Source: Seohaeicola sp024304985
GTDB lineage: Bacteria > Pseudomonadota > Alphaproteobacteria > Rhodobacterales > Rhodobacteraceae
Reading direction: 5' to 3'
NCBI RefSeq assembly: GCF_028802875.1
Contig: NZ_JARAMP010000013.1
Location: 1-64,000 of the forward strand
Length of the DNA stretch: 64,000 bases
Shown: positions 16,234 through 24,882 of the stretch, piece after piece
How the letters are laid out: the number at the start of each line of letters is the position of its first letter
Position numbering within the stretch: position 1 is the stretch's first letter
Program-made: the position numbers and the translations under genes
The notes under the pieces: generated by a model
What the model saw: the letters and a program-made list of their open reading frames with translations, nothing else
What the model was told of the DNA's origin: nothing
Databases searched by the model: none

Positions 16234-16334
16234 AAATCCGCACCGTGATCCGGGCGGGCGGGCGCAAGTTTTTGCGCGACTGTCGCAAACTCTGCGATAT
16301 GCTGCGGGTAGTTCAGCATCGGAGGGATTTTACC

Positions 16335-17045
16335 ATGAGTTTCGTAAAGACATTGGCCACGCTGGCGGTCGGCTTTGCCGCCGCCAAGGGGATGCAGAAG
16401 GTCAAGGAGATGGGCGGCACGGCGGGTGTCAAGGAGGCGCTGCGCAACGCGGGTCAACCCGGCGGCATGGCCGACGATATCGGTGCCATGGCGCAGAAGA
16501 TGGGTCTGCCGGTGCAGCAGGATCAGTTGCGCGGCATGTTCGACCGTTTCGGCAAAAGCGCAGCCGGGCTGACCGAAACCACTGAAAAGAACATGGGAAG
16601 CCTGATGGGGGCGATGACCGGCATGGCCAGCGCAGGGGCGGCGGGACTGGGCGGCATGATGTCCGCGATGACTCAGGGCACGGCGCTGGGCCAGATCTCG
16701 GAAGAGAATGCCAAGCTGATGATCCGTGCCATGATCCAGTCGGCCAAGGCCGATGGCGAAATCAGCGCGGATGAACGCGCGGCGATCCTTGATCATCTGG
16801 GCGACGCCTCGGACGAGGAGATCGCCTTTGTCGAGGCGGAACTGGCGGCCCCAGTCGATGTGGCGGCGCTTGCGCGCGATACCGGGGCGCAGATGCGCAA
16901 TCAGGTCTATTCGGCGGCCCTGATGGCGGTTCAGGTCGATACCGAGGCCGAGCGGACCTATCTTCGCCATCTGGCCCAATCGCTTGGACTGAGCGATGCC
17001 GAGCGCGATTCGTTGCATCAGACGATGGGCCGCCCGGGGCTTTAG
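16335..17045 (+). CDS. TerB-like / DUF533 protein
   Basis: 236 residues. The N-terminal part is Gly/Met/Ala-rich (GSLMGAMTGMASAGAAGLGGMMSAM), then a helical TerB-type domain at about 130-235: ENAKLMIRAMIQSAKADGEISADERAAILDHLGD holds the acidic metal-binding-like motif DGEISADE. Related to E. coli YebE (DUF533), an inner-membrane-associated protein of unknown function. ATG 16335 has GGAGGG 10 nt upstream. A single gene between rnpB and rpmG, unlinked here to other ter genes; the TelA operon is 8 kb away. Confidence 0.8.
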   Translation: MSFVKTLATLAVGFAAAKGMQKVKEMGGTAGVKEALRNAGQPGGMADDIGAMAQKMGLPVQQDQLRGMFDRFGKSAAGLTETTEKNMGSLMGAMTGMASAGAAGLGGMMSAMTQGTALGQISEENAKLMIRAMIQSAKADGEISADERAAILDHLGDASDEEIAFVEAELAAPVDVAALARDTGAQMRNQVYSAALMAVQVDTEAERTYLRHLAQSLGLSDAERDSLHQTMGRPGL

Positions 17046-17108
17046 GGCCACGATCCGGTGACAGCTGCGCGCCGCGCTAAAAACCGCGCGCCCTGTCGGC
17101 TTTGTCTG

Positions 17109-17136
17109 TTGACTCTGCGGACGGCGCGGGTAAAAG
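17109..17136 (+). promoter_or_regulatory. Predicted promoter of rpmG
   Basis: TTGACT, a 16-nt spacer and TAAAAG, 56 nt before the rpmG ATG. It is a good match to a housekeeping sigma-70 promoter. Confidence 0.5.
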
Positions 17137-17191
17137 CCGGGGTTCAAGGAATTTCACGGGCGGCAGCGTCGTCCGGCGTAGGAGAATAGCA

Positions 17192-17359
17192 ATGGCGAAG
17201 CCGACGACCATCAAGATCCGTCTGAACTCGACCGCGGGCACGGGCCATTTTTACGTGACCAAGAAGAACGCCCGCACCATGACCGAGAAGATGGTGATCA
17301 AGAAATACGACCCCGTCGTGCGCAAGCATGTCGAGTACAAGGAAGGCAAGATCAAGTAA
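17192..17359 (+). CDS. rpmG: 50S ribosomal protein L33
   Basis: 55 residues starting MAKPTTIKIRLNSTAGTGHFYVTKKN and ending YKEGKIK: a full-length L33 of the Cys-free (zinc-independent) type. ATG 17192 has AGGAGAA at the right distance; longer in-frame starts are not homologous. It stands alone with its own promoter and terminator. Confidence 0.97.
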   Translation: MAKPTTIKIRLNSTAGTGHFYVTKKNARTMTEKMVIKKYDPVVRKHVEYKEGKIK

Positions 17360-17384
17360 GCGATCTTTCCTCCGTGATAAACAG

Positions 17385-17410
17385 GGCCACGCCGCGCGCG
17401 TGGCCTTTTT
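17385..17410 (+). terminator. Rho-independent terminator of rpmG
   Basis: GGCCACGC and GCGTGGCC pair around CGCGC and are followed by five Ts, starting 25 nt after the rpmG stop. Confidence 0.88.
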
Positions 17411-17451
17411 CATTTCTACCCCGTTGCGAATGAGTTTCAGGACCAAGACCG

Positions 17452-18141
17452 ATGCCCAAAGAAGGCCATTTCATCAATCGAAGCAACTGGCTGCGCGCCT
17501 CGGTGCTGGGGGCCAATGACGGGATCGTCTCGACCGCCAGCCTCCTGGTGGGGGTGGCGGCCGCGGGCATGGACCGCAGCGGCATCCTGCTGGCCGGTCT
17601 GGCGGGGCTGACGGCGGGGGCGCTGTCCATGGCTGCGGGGGAATATGTCTCGGTCTCGACGCAGCAGGATATCGAGACAGCGGATCTCGCGCGGGAACGT
17701 GCCGCGCTGGAGGATGATCCCGATTACGAGCTGTCCGAGCTGGCCGAGGGGCTGGAGGCGCGCGGCGTGCAGGCCGGGCTGGCGCTGAAGGTGGCGCAGC
17801 AGATGACCGATCACGATGCGCTGGACGCGCATGCGCGCGAGGAGTTGGGGATGCACGGGATGGCAGGGGATGCCAATGCGTTTCAGGCGGCCTTTGCCTC
17901 GTCCTTCAGTTTTGCGATCGGGGCGGGCATGCCGTTGCTGGGGGCGGTGCTGGCGCCGGGTGGATGGACGGTGCAGGTGGTGGCCGTCGTCGCGCTGCTG
18001 GCGCTGATTGTGCTGGGTGGCACGGGGGCGCGGCTGGGCGGTGCGCCGATGCGGCCTTCGATCCTGCGGGTGGTGTTCTGGGGGAGTCTGGCCATGGTGG
18101 TTACATCCGCCGTGGGGCGGTTGTTCGGGGTGCATGTCTAG
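17452..18141 (+). CDS. VIT1/CCC1 family transporter
   Basis: 229-residue membrane protein of the vacuolar iron transporter family (Fe2+/Mn2+ transport). Helix 1 has LRASVLGANDGIVSTASLLVGVAAA and helix 2 LAGLTAGALSMAAGEYVSVSTQQDIE, the two diagnostic motifs; a hydrophilic stretch at about 70-130 is followed by three C-terminal helices ending FWGSLAMVVTSAVGRLFGVHV. The acidic metal-binding domain of plant VIT1 is present only in reduced form (ERAALEDDPDYELSELAEGLEARG). Bacterial members likely export or sequester iron or manganese. Single gene. Confidence 0.88.
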   Translation: MPKEGHFINRSNWLRASVLGANDGIVSTASLLVGVAAAGMDRSGILLAGLAGLTAGALSMAAGEYVSVSTQQDIETADLARERAALEDDPDYELSELAEGLEARGVQAGLALKVAQQMTDHDALDAHAREELGMHGMAGDANAFQAAFASSFSFAIGAGMPLLGAVLAPGGWTVQVVAVVALLALIVLGGTGARLGGAPMRPSILRVVFWGSLAMVVTSAVGRLFGVHV

Positions 18142-18173
18142 GACCGCTGATGTCGGTCGCAGCACAAAGGAAA

Positions 18174-18197
18174 AGGGCCGGTCTTGCGACCGGCCCT
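18174..18197 (-). terminator. Terminator of the BI-1 gene
   Basis: AGGGCCGGTC and GACCGGCCCT pair exactly around TTGC. Read on the minus strand the stem is followed by TTTTCCTTT, so it mainly ends the leftward BI-1 transcript while also lying after the rightward VIT gene. Confidence 0.82.
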
Positions 18198-18222
18198 GTC
18201 CTTATGTCGGAGGTAAGTTGGC

Positions 18223-18963
18223 TTATTCGCGGTTGCCGAAGAGTTGCAGCAGCATCATGAACATGTTGATGAAGTTCAGATACAGGCTGAGCGCACCCAT
18301 GATTCCCGCCTTGGCCAGCCATTCGCTGTCGCCATGGGCCGCGTGGGCCACATAGGTGTTCTTGATGTTCTGGGTGTCATAGGCCGTCAGACCGGCGAAG
18401 ATCAGAACACCCAGCACGGAAATCGCAAACATGATGGCGGGCGAGCCCAGGAAGATGTTGATGATCGAGGCGACGATCAGACCGATCACGCCCATGATCA
18501 GGAACGCACCCCAGCCCGAGATGTCCTTCTTGGTGGTGTAGCCATAGAGCGACAGGCCCGCGAAGGCGATCGAGGTCACGAGAAAGACCTGCGCGATCGA
18601 GAAGCCGGTGAAGGCCACGAAAATCCACGCCAGCGACAGACCCATCACCGCCGCGAAGGCATAGAAGAAGGTCTGGGCCGCTGCGGCCGAGAAACGGTTG
18701 ATCATGGCAGAGAAGCCGAAAACCATGGCCAGCGGAGCAAACATGATGATCCAGCCCAGGATATTCGGGCTGAGGGTGACCGGATCACGGAACACCGACA
18801 GCAGCGCGGGGCTGGTGCCCACGGCCCAGGCCACGGCGAAGGTGATCAGCATGCCTACGGACATGGTCCCGTAGACCTTGTTCATATGGGCACGAAGACC
18901 CTCGTCAATCTGGGCGGTGCGAACGCCTGCCGCTGCCGTCCGGAAAGTGTTGTACTCAGCCAT
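18223..18963 (-). CDS. Bax inhibitor-1 / YccA family membrane protein
   Basis: 246 residues with seven predicted transmembrane helices (for example VGMLITFAVAWAVG, ILGWIIMFAPLAMVFGFSAM, LSLYLNFINMFMMLLQLFG) and the family motif ITAYDTQ-like TAYDTQNIKNTY near residue 195. BI-1 proteins are pH-sensitive calcium leak channels; YccA modulates FtsH. ATG 18963 has GGAGG upstream, preferred over the longer in-frame start. A monocistronic unit with its own terminator. Confidence 0.92.
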   Translation of the reverse strand: MAEYNTFRTAAAGVRTAQIDEGLRAHMNKVYGTMSVGMLITFAVAWAVGTSPALLSVFRDPVTLSPNILGWIIMFAPLAMVFGFSAMINRFSAAAAQTFFYAFAAVMGLSLAWIFVAFTGFSIAQVFLVTSIAFAGLSLYGYTTKKDISGWGAFLIMGVIGLIVASIINIFLGSPAIMFAISVLGVLIFAGLTAYDTQNIKNTYVAHAAHGDSEWLAKAGIMGALSLYLNFINMFMMLLQLFGNRE

Positions 18964-19112
18964 TGAAGCCTCCGAAAAAATGACACGCACGCCCTTATGG
19001 ACGTATTGCAGTGAATATCGGGAAGCTTGCCCCGCATTTCAAGGTTTTCCGACATGGAAACATATTTTTTCGACGCCGGTTTTCCCTGCGGCTGAAGCGC
19101 GGGTCAGATGGA

Positions 19113-19328
19113 TCAGTTGCGCCAGCTTGGTGTGACATCCCAAGCGGGGCGCCGCGCCTCGGCTGCGGCCTGTTCCGGGGTGACGCCGATGTCCTGCAAG
19201 GCTGCCGCATCCAGCCTCGCCAGATCGCGGCGCTGACGACGGGCCGCGCGCATGGCGGACAGGTGTTGCAGCAGTGAGGTGAGTGACAGCGCCGGACGGG
19301 CGACGCGCGAGATGGACCGGGTGGACAT
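19113..19328 (-). CDS. DUF1127 small basic protein
   Basis: 71 residues with an Arg-rich DUF1127 motif in the C-terminal half (RRQRRDLARLDAAALQDIGVTPEQAAAEARRPAWD). In Rhodobacter and Agrobacterium, DUF1127 proteins such as CcaF1 bind RNA and affect small-RNA turnover and stress or phosphate responses; this one may act likewise. It is divergent from the LysR gene, with an inverted repeat in the shared upstream region, which suggests control by that regulator. Confidence 0.85.
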   Translation of the reverse strand: MSTRSISRVARPALSLTSLLQHLSAMRAARRQRRDLARLDAAALQDIGVTPEQAAAEARRPAWDVTPSWRN

Positions 19329-19421
19329 GGGAGATTCTTTCGTGTTTGTGATCCGCGCGGCCGCCAGGATCATTGCCGCTGATTTATAATGCGGCGGCGG
19401 GCATAAGAAAAATGAATGTTC

Positions 19422-19435
19422 ATGACAGTTGTCAT
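19422..19435 (+). promoter_or_regulatory. Inverted-repeat operator between DUF1127 and lysR
   Basis: ATGACA-GT-TGTCAT is a perfect palindrome 15 nt before the LysR start and about 94 nt before the DUF1127 start. The position fits autoregulation by the LysR protein. A TATAAA (minus strand, 19383-19388) between it and DUF1127 could be that gene's -10. Confidence 0.5.
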
Positions 19436-19450
19436 CACGGAGAATGATGA

Positions 19451-20302
19451 ATGCGGAACCTCGATATCACCACGCTGCGCTCGTTCGTGGCGGTGGCGGA
19501 CCTTGGCGGCGTGACGCGCGCGGCGGGGCATCTGCACCTGACCCAATCCGCCGTCTCCATGCAGCTCAAGCGGTTGGAGGATGTGTTGGGGCTGAGCCTG
19601 CTGGACCGATCGAACCGCAGCGTGACCCTGACAGCCGCAGGGCAGCAGATGTTGGGCTATGCCCGGCGCATGGTGGACATGAACGATGAGGTGATGGCCC
19701 GTCTGACCGACCAGACCTATGAGGGCGAAATCGTTCTGGGTGTGCCCCATGACATCGTCCTGCCCGCCGTTCCGCATGTGCTGCAACGGTTCAACACCAT
19801 GTTTCCGCGCATGAAAGTGCAATTGATCACCACGCCCACGCGCGATCTGAAGGCCAAGCACAAGCGCGGGGAATGTGACATCATCCTGACCACCGAGATC
19901 TCGGTTGATGCGGGTGGCGAGACCTTGACCGAATTGCCTCTGAAATGGGTGGGCGCACCGGGCGGCACGGCGTGGCGGCAGCGCCCCCTGCGGCTGGTTT
20001 TCGGGCGTCACTGCATCTTTCGCGCCGGGGCCATCGCCGCGCTGGAGGCGGCGGGGATCGAATGGGAATTGGCGGTCGAGACGGAATCCGACCGCACCAT
20101 CGAAGCGACTGTCAGCGCCGATCTTGGCATCAACACCATGCTGGAAGGCATGGAGCCGCGCCATCTGGAGCAGATCGACCATGGCGGTGCGTTGCCAGAG
20201 CTGACCATGCAGAAGATCAACATGTATGGTCTGGACCGCGCGCGGGGCGAGGTTCTGAGCCAATTGGGCGCATTGTTGCGGCAGGCGTATCAGTCTCTTT
20301 GA
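19451..20302 (+). CDS. LysR family transcriptional regulator
   Basis: 283 residues. Winged-helix DNA-binding domain at about 4-62 (LDITTLRSFVAVADLGGVTRAAGHLHLTQSAVSMQLKRLEDVLGLSLLDRS) and a periplasmic-binding-like effector domain from about 90. The LysR fold is complete. The effector is not evident. Its neighbour across a short divergent region is the DUF1127 gene, a recurring arrangement in Rhodobacterales, so the DUF1127 gene is its most likely target. Confidence 0.92.
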   Translation: MRNLDITTLRSFVAVADLGGVTRAAGHLHLTQSAVSMQLKRLEDVLGLSLLDRSNRSVTLTAAGQQMLGYARRMVDMNDEVMARLTDQTYEGEIVLGVPHDIVLPAVPHVLQRFNTMFPRMKVQLITTPTRDLKAKHKRGECDIILTTEISVDAGGETLTELPLKWVGAPGGTAWRQRPLRLVFGRHCIFRAGAIAALEAAGIEWELAVETESDRTIEATVSADLGINTMLEGMEPRHLEQIDHGGALPELTMQKINMYGLDRARGEVLSQLGALLRQAYQSL

Positions 20303-20329
20303 CCGATGCTCCCGGCTGGTGCCGGGTGT

Positions 20330-20351
20330 GAGTATTTGGGGAACGATGAAG
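20330..20351 (+). repeat. 22-nt intergenic repeat, copy 4
   Basis: GAGTATTT-GGGG-AACGATGAAG (subtype B), identical over 22 nt to copies at 28283 and (inverted) 44993. It lies between the converging ends of the LysR and quinone oxidoreductase genes and is preceded by a CCCGGC/GCCGGG hairpin. Confidence 0.8.
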
Positions 20352-20371
20352 GGCGCGGACCTTCGACAGCC

Positions 20372-21331
20372 TCATATGGTGATGACGACCTTGCCGGTCG
20401 AGGCGCGGCTGCGCAGCAGTTCCAGCCCATCTTCCACCCGATCCAGCGGCAGGATGTGGCTGACATGGGGTTTAAGCCGGCCTTGGGCATACCATTCCAT
20501 CAGCACGGCGAGGCTGTCGGTCACGGCGCGCGGATTGAAGGTCATGTAGCCGCCCCAGTAGACCCCCAGCACGCTGAGGTTCTTGACCAGCAGATGGTTG
20601 GCGGGGATTTGCGGCACGTCACCGCTGGCAAAGCCGATGGGCAAGAGGCGTGCTTCGGGTTTGCAGGCGCGGAAGGCGGCCTGCCACTGGTCACCGCCCA
20701 CCGGGTCGTAGACCACATCGGCGCCACCCAGTGATTTCACGATGGTGCGGATATCATCCGTGGCCGCGTCGATCAGGTGATCGGCCCCGGCATGGCGCGC
20801 GGCCTCCAGCTTGTCGGCCCCACGGGCGCAGGCAATGACAGTGGCCCCCATCAGTTTGCCCACCTCGACCGCTGTCAGGCCCACGCCGCCTGCGGCCCCC
20901 AGCACCAGAAGGGTCTCGCCGGGTTGCAGGCGCGCCCGATGGTCCAGCGCCAGATGAGAGGTGCCATAGGCGATCAGGAAGGCGGCGGCATCGGTCATGC
21001 TCATGGCGTCCGGCAGAGGGACGGCGCGGTGCGCGTCGAAACAGCCATGCTCTGCCAATCCGCCCTGTCCGCCGAAGACGGCGACACGGGTGCCGATCGC
21101 CGGGCTTGAAACCCCGTGCCCCAGCGCATCGACCACGCCTGCCACCTCCATTCCAAGGGTGAAGGGGGCGGGTGGCGTGTCCTGATACTGGCCTTTCAGC
21201 ATCAGCAGGTCCGCGAAGTTCAATCCACAGGCCGCGATCTTCAGGCGGATCTGCCCCGGTCCCGGTTCCGGGGGCGCGATCTGCATCAGGGCGGCTGGGG
21301 CATCTGGGGCGGGTTTGTGATAGGCGCGCAT
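20372..21331 (-). CDS. NADPH:quinone oxidoreductase family protein
   Basis: 319-residue medium-chain dehydrogenase/reductase of the zeta-crystallin/QOR type, lacking catalytic zinc ligands. The N-terminal GroES-like part includes CGLNFADLLMLKGQYQ and LGMEVAGVVDALG; the Rossmann segment is LVLGAAGGVGLTAVEVGKLMGATVIACARG (AAGGVG nucleotide motif). The C-terminal VEDGLELLRSRASTGKVVITI is typical. Substrate unknown; it could reduce quinones or alkenals with NADPH. Monocistronic, ending tail to tail with lysR. Confidence 0.88.
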   Translation of the reverse strand: MRAYHKPAPDAPAALMQIAPPEPGPGQIRLKIAACGLNFADLLMLKGQYQDTPPAPFTLGMEVAGVVDALGHGVSSPAIGTRVAVFGGQGGLAEHGCFDAHRAVPLPDAMSMTDAAAFLIAYGTSHLALDHRARLQPGETLLVLGAAGGVGLTAVEVGKLMGATVIACARGADKLEAARHAGADHLIDAATDDIRTIVKSLGGADVVYDPVGGDQWQAAFRACKPEARLLPIGFASGDVPQIPANHLLVKNLSVLGVYWGGYMTFNPRAVTDSLAVLMEWYAQGRLKPHVSHILPLDRVEDGLELLRSRASTGKVVITI

Positions 21332-21576
21332 CGTGACTCCGGTCTTGGGTTGGCCCGGTTATGGCAGCGAATCGACCTGTCGCAAAGGGCGACAAGGCCG
21401 ATCCGGGGTGTTGCTGCAAAGGACAAGGGGCCTTGGCCGTGAATTTGGTATTGCAGACTGTTTTTTTCGTGTATCAAGGACTTGTGAAGAGTGCGGTTTG
21501 CAGGTTTGCGCCCTGATGACGTGTCAGGTCAAGGCGGGACACAGGCAGACCTTTTGTGTGAGTGAGAGGACCAAGT

Positions 21577-21993
21577 ATGACGCATCACGTTGATGTGCAT
21601 GTCGGAAAACGCATCCGTCATCGCCGCTGGCTGCTTGGGATGACCCAGCAGCAGCTTGCCGAACAGGTCGGCATCAAGTTCCAGCAGATCCAGAAATATG
21701 AAACCGGGGCCAACCGCGTCAGCGCGTCGCGTCTGTGGGATATTGCCGACAGCCTTGGAGTGCCTGTCAGCTTCTTCTTCGAGGGGCTTCCCGCAGCCGT
21801 GGCCACGATGACCGTGGTTACGGATGAATCATCCCGCCCGGCAAGCGCGGTCGGGGCCCCCCTTCGGACGGGCGCATCCGACCTTATGGGTGATCGTGAG
21901 GCCATGGATCTGGTGCGCACCTATTACGCGATCCCCGAGAACCAGCGCCGTCGTCTGTTCGATCTGGCGCGGGTCCTGTCCGACGTGGCTTGA
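21577..21993 (+). CDS. XRE family helix-turn-helix regulator
   Basis: 138 residues with an N-terminal HTH_XRE domain at about 8-64: VGKRIRHRRWLLGMTQQQLAEQVGIKFQQIQKYETGANRVSASRLWDIADSLGVPVSFFFEG. The C-terminal tail ends with DREAMDLVRTYYAIPENQRRRLFDLARVLSD, a layout shared with rhizobial PraR/PhrR and Rhodobacterales regulators of surface or stress genes. The ATG at 21577 has GAGAGGA upstream. A 245-nt non-coding region precedes it, with an AT-rich stretch around 21450-21480 that probably holds its promoter. Confidence 0.88.
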   Translation: MTHHVDVHVGKRIRHRRWLLGMTQQQLAEQVGIKFQQIQKYETGANRVSASRLWDIADSLGVPVSFFFEGLPAAVATMTVVTDESSRPASAVGAPLRTGASDLMGDREAMDLVRTYYAIPENQRRRLFDLARVLSDVA

Positions 21994-22044
21994 GGCAGAG
22001 GGCGGGCTGGGATACCCACGGCGGAAATTTCTGCCGGGGGTAAC

Positions 22045-22863
22045 ATGGCTCATCCTACTTCTTCTTCCGATCCGCTGTCGGCCGCGTTGATGGGCACGGC
22101 CCATGCGATGGCCGATGCAGCGCGGGTGGCCGTCTTGCCGTGGTTCCGGTCGGCCGGTCTGGCGGCTGATAACAAGGATGCGGGCGGGTTTGACCCTGTG
22201 ACGCAGGCCGACCGCGCCGCAGAAGAGGCGATGCGCGGGGTTCTCGCACGTCTCCGGCCTGATGATGCGATCATCGGCGAGGAATTCGGTGAGACACCCG
22301 GCACCTCGGGCCTGACCTGGGTTCTGGATCCGGTGGATGGGACCCGCGCCTTTATGTCCGGCACGCCTACTTGGGGTGTCCTGATCGGATTGGCGGATGC
22401 GGATGGTCCCGTGCTTGGCATCATCGACCAGCCTTATATCGGTGAGCGGTTCTGGGGTGGCTTTGGCCAGACCGGCATGACCGGTCCTCTGGGGGCGCGT
22501 GACCTGCGGGTGCGTGGGTCCCGGTCCTTGTCCGAGAGCATCCTGTTCACAACCTTTCCCGAGGTGGGCTCGGCTGACGAAGGTGCAGGGTTCCGCGCGG
22601 TGGCAGAGCGCGTGAAACTGGTGCGCTATGGCATGGATTGCTATGCCTATGCCTTGCTTGCCGCAGGGCATATCGATCTGGTGATCGAGGCGGGGTTGAG
22701 CAATTACGATGTGCAGGCCCCCATCGCGGTGATCGAGGCGGCGGGCGGGATCGTCACTGACTGGCAGGGTGGGCCTGCGCATCATGGCGGGCGCATTCTT
22801 GCCGCGGCGGGGGCAGAGCAGCATGCGGCGGCGCTGGCACTATTGTCGCAGGTTCCGGCTTGA
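22045..22863 (+). CDS. hisN: Histidinol-phosphatase (inositol monophosphatase family)
   Basis: 272-residue Mg-dependent phosphatase of the IMPase fold. Metal-binding motifs are all present: GEEFGE (about 73-78), DPVDGTRAF (about 94-102) and the C-terminal NYDVQAPIAVIEAAGGIVTDW. FMSGTPTWGVLIG and the N-terminal DPVTQADRAAEEAMR match HisN, which dephosphorylates histidinol phosphate in histidine synthesis where HisB lacks that domain. Other IMPase substrates cannot be excluded. It follows the XRE gene by 51 nt. Confidence 0.85.
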   Translation: MAHPTSSSDPLSAALMGTAHAMADAARVAVLPWFRSAGLAADNKDAGGFDPVTQADRAAEEAMRGVLARLRPDDAIIGEEFGETPGTSGLTWVLDPVDGTRAFMSGTPTWGVLIGLADADGPVLGIIDQPYIGERFWGGFGQTGMTGPLGARDLRVRGSRSLSESILFTTFPEVGSADEGAGFRAVAERVKLVRYGMDCYAYALLAAGHIDLVIEAGLSNYDVQAPIAVIEAAGGIVTDWQGGPAHHGGRILAAAGAEQHAAALALLSQVPA

Positions 22864-22969
22864 TCCCGACGCGGCAGGGGCGTTAGTCTGCTTGGGCGCG
22901 CGCCTCTTGGCCCCTTTCCGGTGTGCGCCCTGGGCATGAGGGGGCGCTGATCCTTTGGGGGCGCCTTGC

Positions 22970-24319
22970 ATGACCAAGCCTGATATGCTGATCCACAATG
23001 CCGACCATGTACTGACGATGGACGATACCCGCGCCGCGTTGCGCGGGGCCGATATTCTGATCCGGGGGGGCGTGATCGTGGCCATCGGCACGGGTCTGGC
23101 CGCGCAGCATCCGGGGGCAGATGTGTTGCAGGCTGCGGGCTGTGTGGTGACACCCGGCCTCGTGAATACGCATCATCACCTTTATCAAAGCCTGACGCGG
23201 GCGGTTCCGGGCGGGCAGGATGCCTTGCTGTTCGGCTGGCTCAAGACGCTCTATCCGATCTGGTCGCGTTTTGGCCCCGAAGAGATGCGCGTCAGCGCCC
23301 TGACGGGGCTGGCCGAACTGGCGTTGTCGGGCTGTTCGCTGTCGTCGGATCATTTGTATCTTTATCCCAACGGGGCGCGGCTGGAGGATACGATCCATGC
23401 CGCTGCCGAATTGGGACTGCGGTTTCATCCGACGCGCGGGGCGATGAGTATCGGGGAAAGCGCAGGCGGCCTGCCACCCGACGATCTGGTCGAGGAGGAG
23501 GCGGCCATCCTGAACGACTGCATCCGCGTGATCGACGCCTTTCACGATCCGCGCGAGGGGGCGATGTGCCGGGTCGGCGTGGCACCCTGTTCGCCGTTCT
23601 CGGTCAGTCGTGAACTGATGCGCGATGCGGCCCTGCTGGCGCGGGACAAGGGGGTGATGCTGCATACCCATCTGGCCGAGAATGACGAGGATGTGGCCTA
23701 TTCCCTGGCGCAGTTCGGTTGCCGTCCGGGGCAATATGCCGAGGATCTGGGTTGGACGGGGCCGGATGTCTGGCATGCGCATTGCGTCAAGCTGGACAGG
23801 GCCGAGATTGATCTGTTTGCCCGCACCCGCACAGGAGTGGCGCATTGCCCCTGTTCGAATTGTCGTTTGGGATCGGGCATCGCCCCGGTGCGTGCGATGC
23901 GGGATGCGGGTGTGCCGGTGGGGCTGGGGGTCGACGGATCGGCCAGCAACGACAGTGGCAACCTGATGCTGGAGGCGCGGCAGGCCATGCTGTTGCAACG
24001 CGTGGCGCTGGGCGCTGACAGGATGAGCGCGCGTGAGGCGCTGGAGATCGCGACGCGCGGCGGGGCTGATGTGCTGGGCCGTCCCGATTGCGGGCGGCTG
24101 GCGGTGGGCAAGCGGGCTGACATCGCCATCTGGGATGTGTCGGGCGTGGAAAGCGCCGGGAGTTGGGACCCGGCGGCGCTGGTTCTGGCAGGCCCGACCC
24201 GCGTGCGCGACCTGCTGGTCGAGGGGCGCCGCGTCGTCCGCGACGGGCAGATCGCGACCATCGACCTTCCCCGCGTGCTGGAGGATCAGCGCCGCCTTGC
24301 ACGCCGCTTGGCGGGGTGA
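22970..24319 (+). CDS. 8-oxoguanine deaminase (amidohydrolase family)
   Basis: 449-residue amidohydrolase of the TrzN/ATZ-8-oxoguanine deaminase group, converting 8-oxoguanine to urate. Metal site: THHH (NTHHHLYQSLTRA, near residue 67), HTHLAENDEDV (about 225), WHAHCVKLD (about 260) and the Asp in GVDGSASNDSGN (about 308). LSSDHLYLYPNG and HCPCSNCRLGSGIAPVRAM are characteristic of this branch. ATG 22970 is chosen over an upstream in-frame GTG because it aligns with family starts. A related guanine deaminase is only about 560 bp downstream on the other strand. Confidence 0.85.
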   Translation: MTKPDMLIHNADHVLTMDDTRAALRGADILIRGGVIVAIGTGLAAQHPGADVLQAAGCVVTPGLVNTHHHLYQSLTRAVPGGQDALLFGWLKTLYPIWSRFGPEEMRVSALTGLAELALSGCSLSSDHLYLYPNGARLEDTIHAAAELGLRFHPTRGAMSIGESAGGLPPDDLVEEEAAILNDCIRVIDAFHDPREGAMCRVGVAPCSPFSVSRELMRDAALLARDKGVMLHTHLAENDEDVAYSLAQFGCRPGQYAEDLGWTGPDVWHAHCVKLDRAEIDLFARTRTGVAHCPCSNCRLGSGIAPVRAMRDAGVPVGLGVDGSASNDSGNLMLEARQAMLLQRVALGADRMSAREALEIATRGGADVLGRPDCGRLAVGKRADIAIWDVSGVESAGSWDPAALVLAGPTRVRDLLVEGRRVVRDGQIATIDLPRVLEDQRRLARRLAG

Positions 24320-24439
24320 TCCGCCGGGATGGGTGGATTCCCGCTCAATTGTGGCAAGACCACTGTTCATCGGGTCATAATTTTACCAAAGTGCGCTTGC
24401 ACAAAAAGCGTTCACATCCACGGCTGCCAACGAGGGATC

Positions 24440-24871
24440 ATGATCCGCACATTTTTGGTGATTCTTGCACTGACGCTCACACCTGTGACGCCTGCCTTTG
24501 CCAGCGCCGATCGCTATGTCGATCAGGCATTGAATGCGCAGCGCGCGGCCCATGGGATTCATCCTGTCCAACCCCACGCCCTGCTGATGGCAGCGGCTGA
24601 GGCGCATGCCCGCGACATGGCGCGCGGCGGGTTCATGTCGCATCGCGGTTCGGACGGGTCCAACGTCGCGCAGCGGGTCAAGCGGGCGGGCTTCTGCTAC
24701 CGCGCGGTGAACGAAAACATCGCCATGGGATTTCGCGATCCGGCGCAGGTGATGAAGGGCTGGTACAATTCGCCCGGTCATCGCCGCAACGCGCTGTCGC
24801 GCAAGGTCACGCATTACGGTTTCGCCGCTGTGGACCGGGCCTGGGTTCTGGTGATGGGCAGCCCCTGCTGA
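24440..24871 (+). CDS. Secreted CAP-domain protein
   Basis: 143 residues with a signal peptide at about 1-21 (FLVILALTLTPVTPAFA) and a CAP/SCP domain: LNAQRAAHGIHPVQPHALLMAAAEAHARDMARGGFMSHRGSDGSNVAQRVKRAGF, VNENIAMG, MKGWYNSPGHRRNAL and HYGFAAV. The His/Glu/His cavity residues (SHRG, NENI, GHRRN) are present. CAP proteins bind lipids or act on the envelope; no bacterial function is established. It has its own AT-richer upstream region (24320-24439) and converges on guaD with 11 nt between stops. Confidence 0.87.
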   Translation: MIRTFLVILALTLTPVTPAFASADRYVDQALNAQRAAHGIHPVQPHALLMAAAEAHARDMARGGFMSHRGSDGSNVAQRVKRAGFCYRAVNENIAMGFRDPAQVMKGWYNSPGHRRNALSRKVTHYGFAAVDRAWVLVMGSPC

Positions 24872-24882
24872 GGGGCTGCGGT

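Noticed and set aside
20310..20330. Intrinsic terminator at the lysR end
   Set aside because: CCCGGC/GCCGGG forms a hairpin but no T-tract follows; kept only as part of the repeat context.
22883..24370. 495-codon minus-strand frame
   Set aside because: Antisense to the 8-oxoguanine deaminase gene; low-complexity His/Arg/Gln translation.
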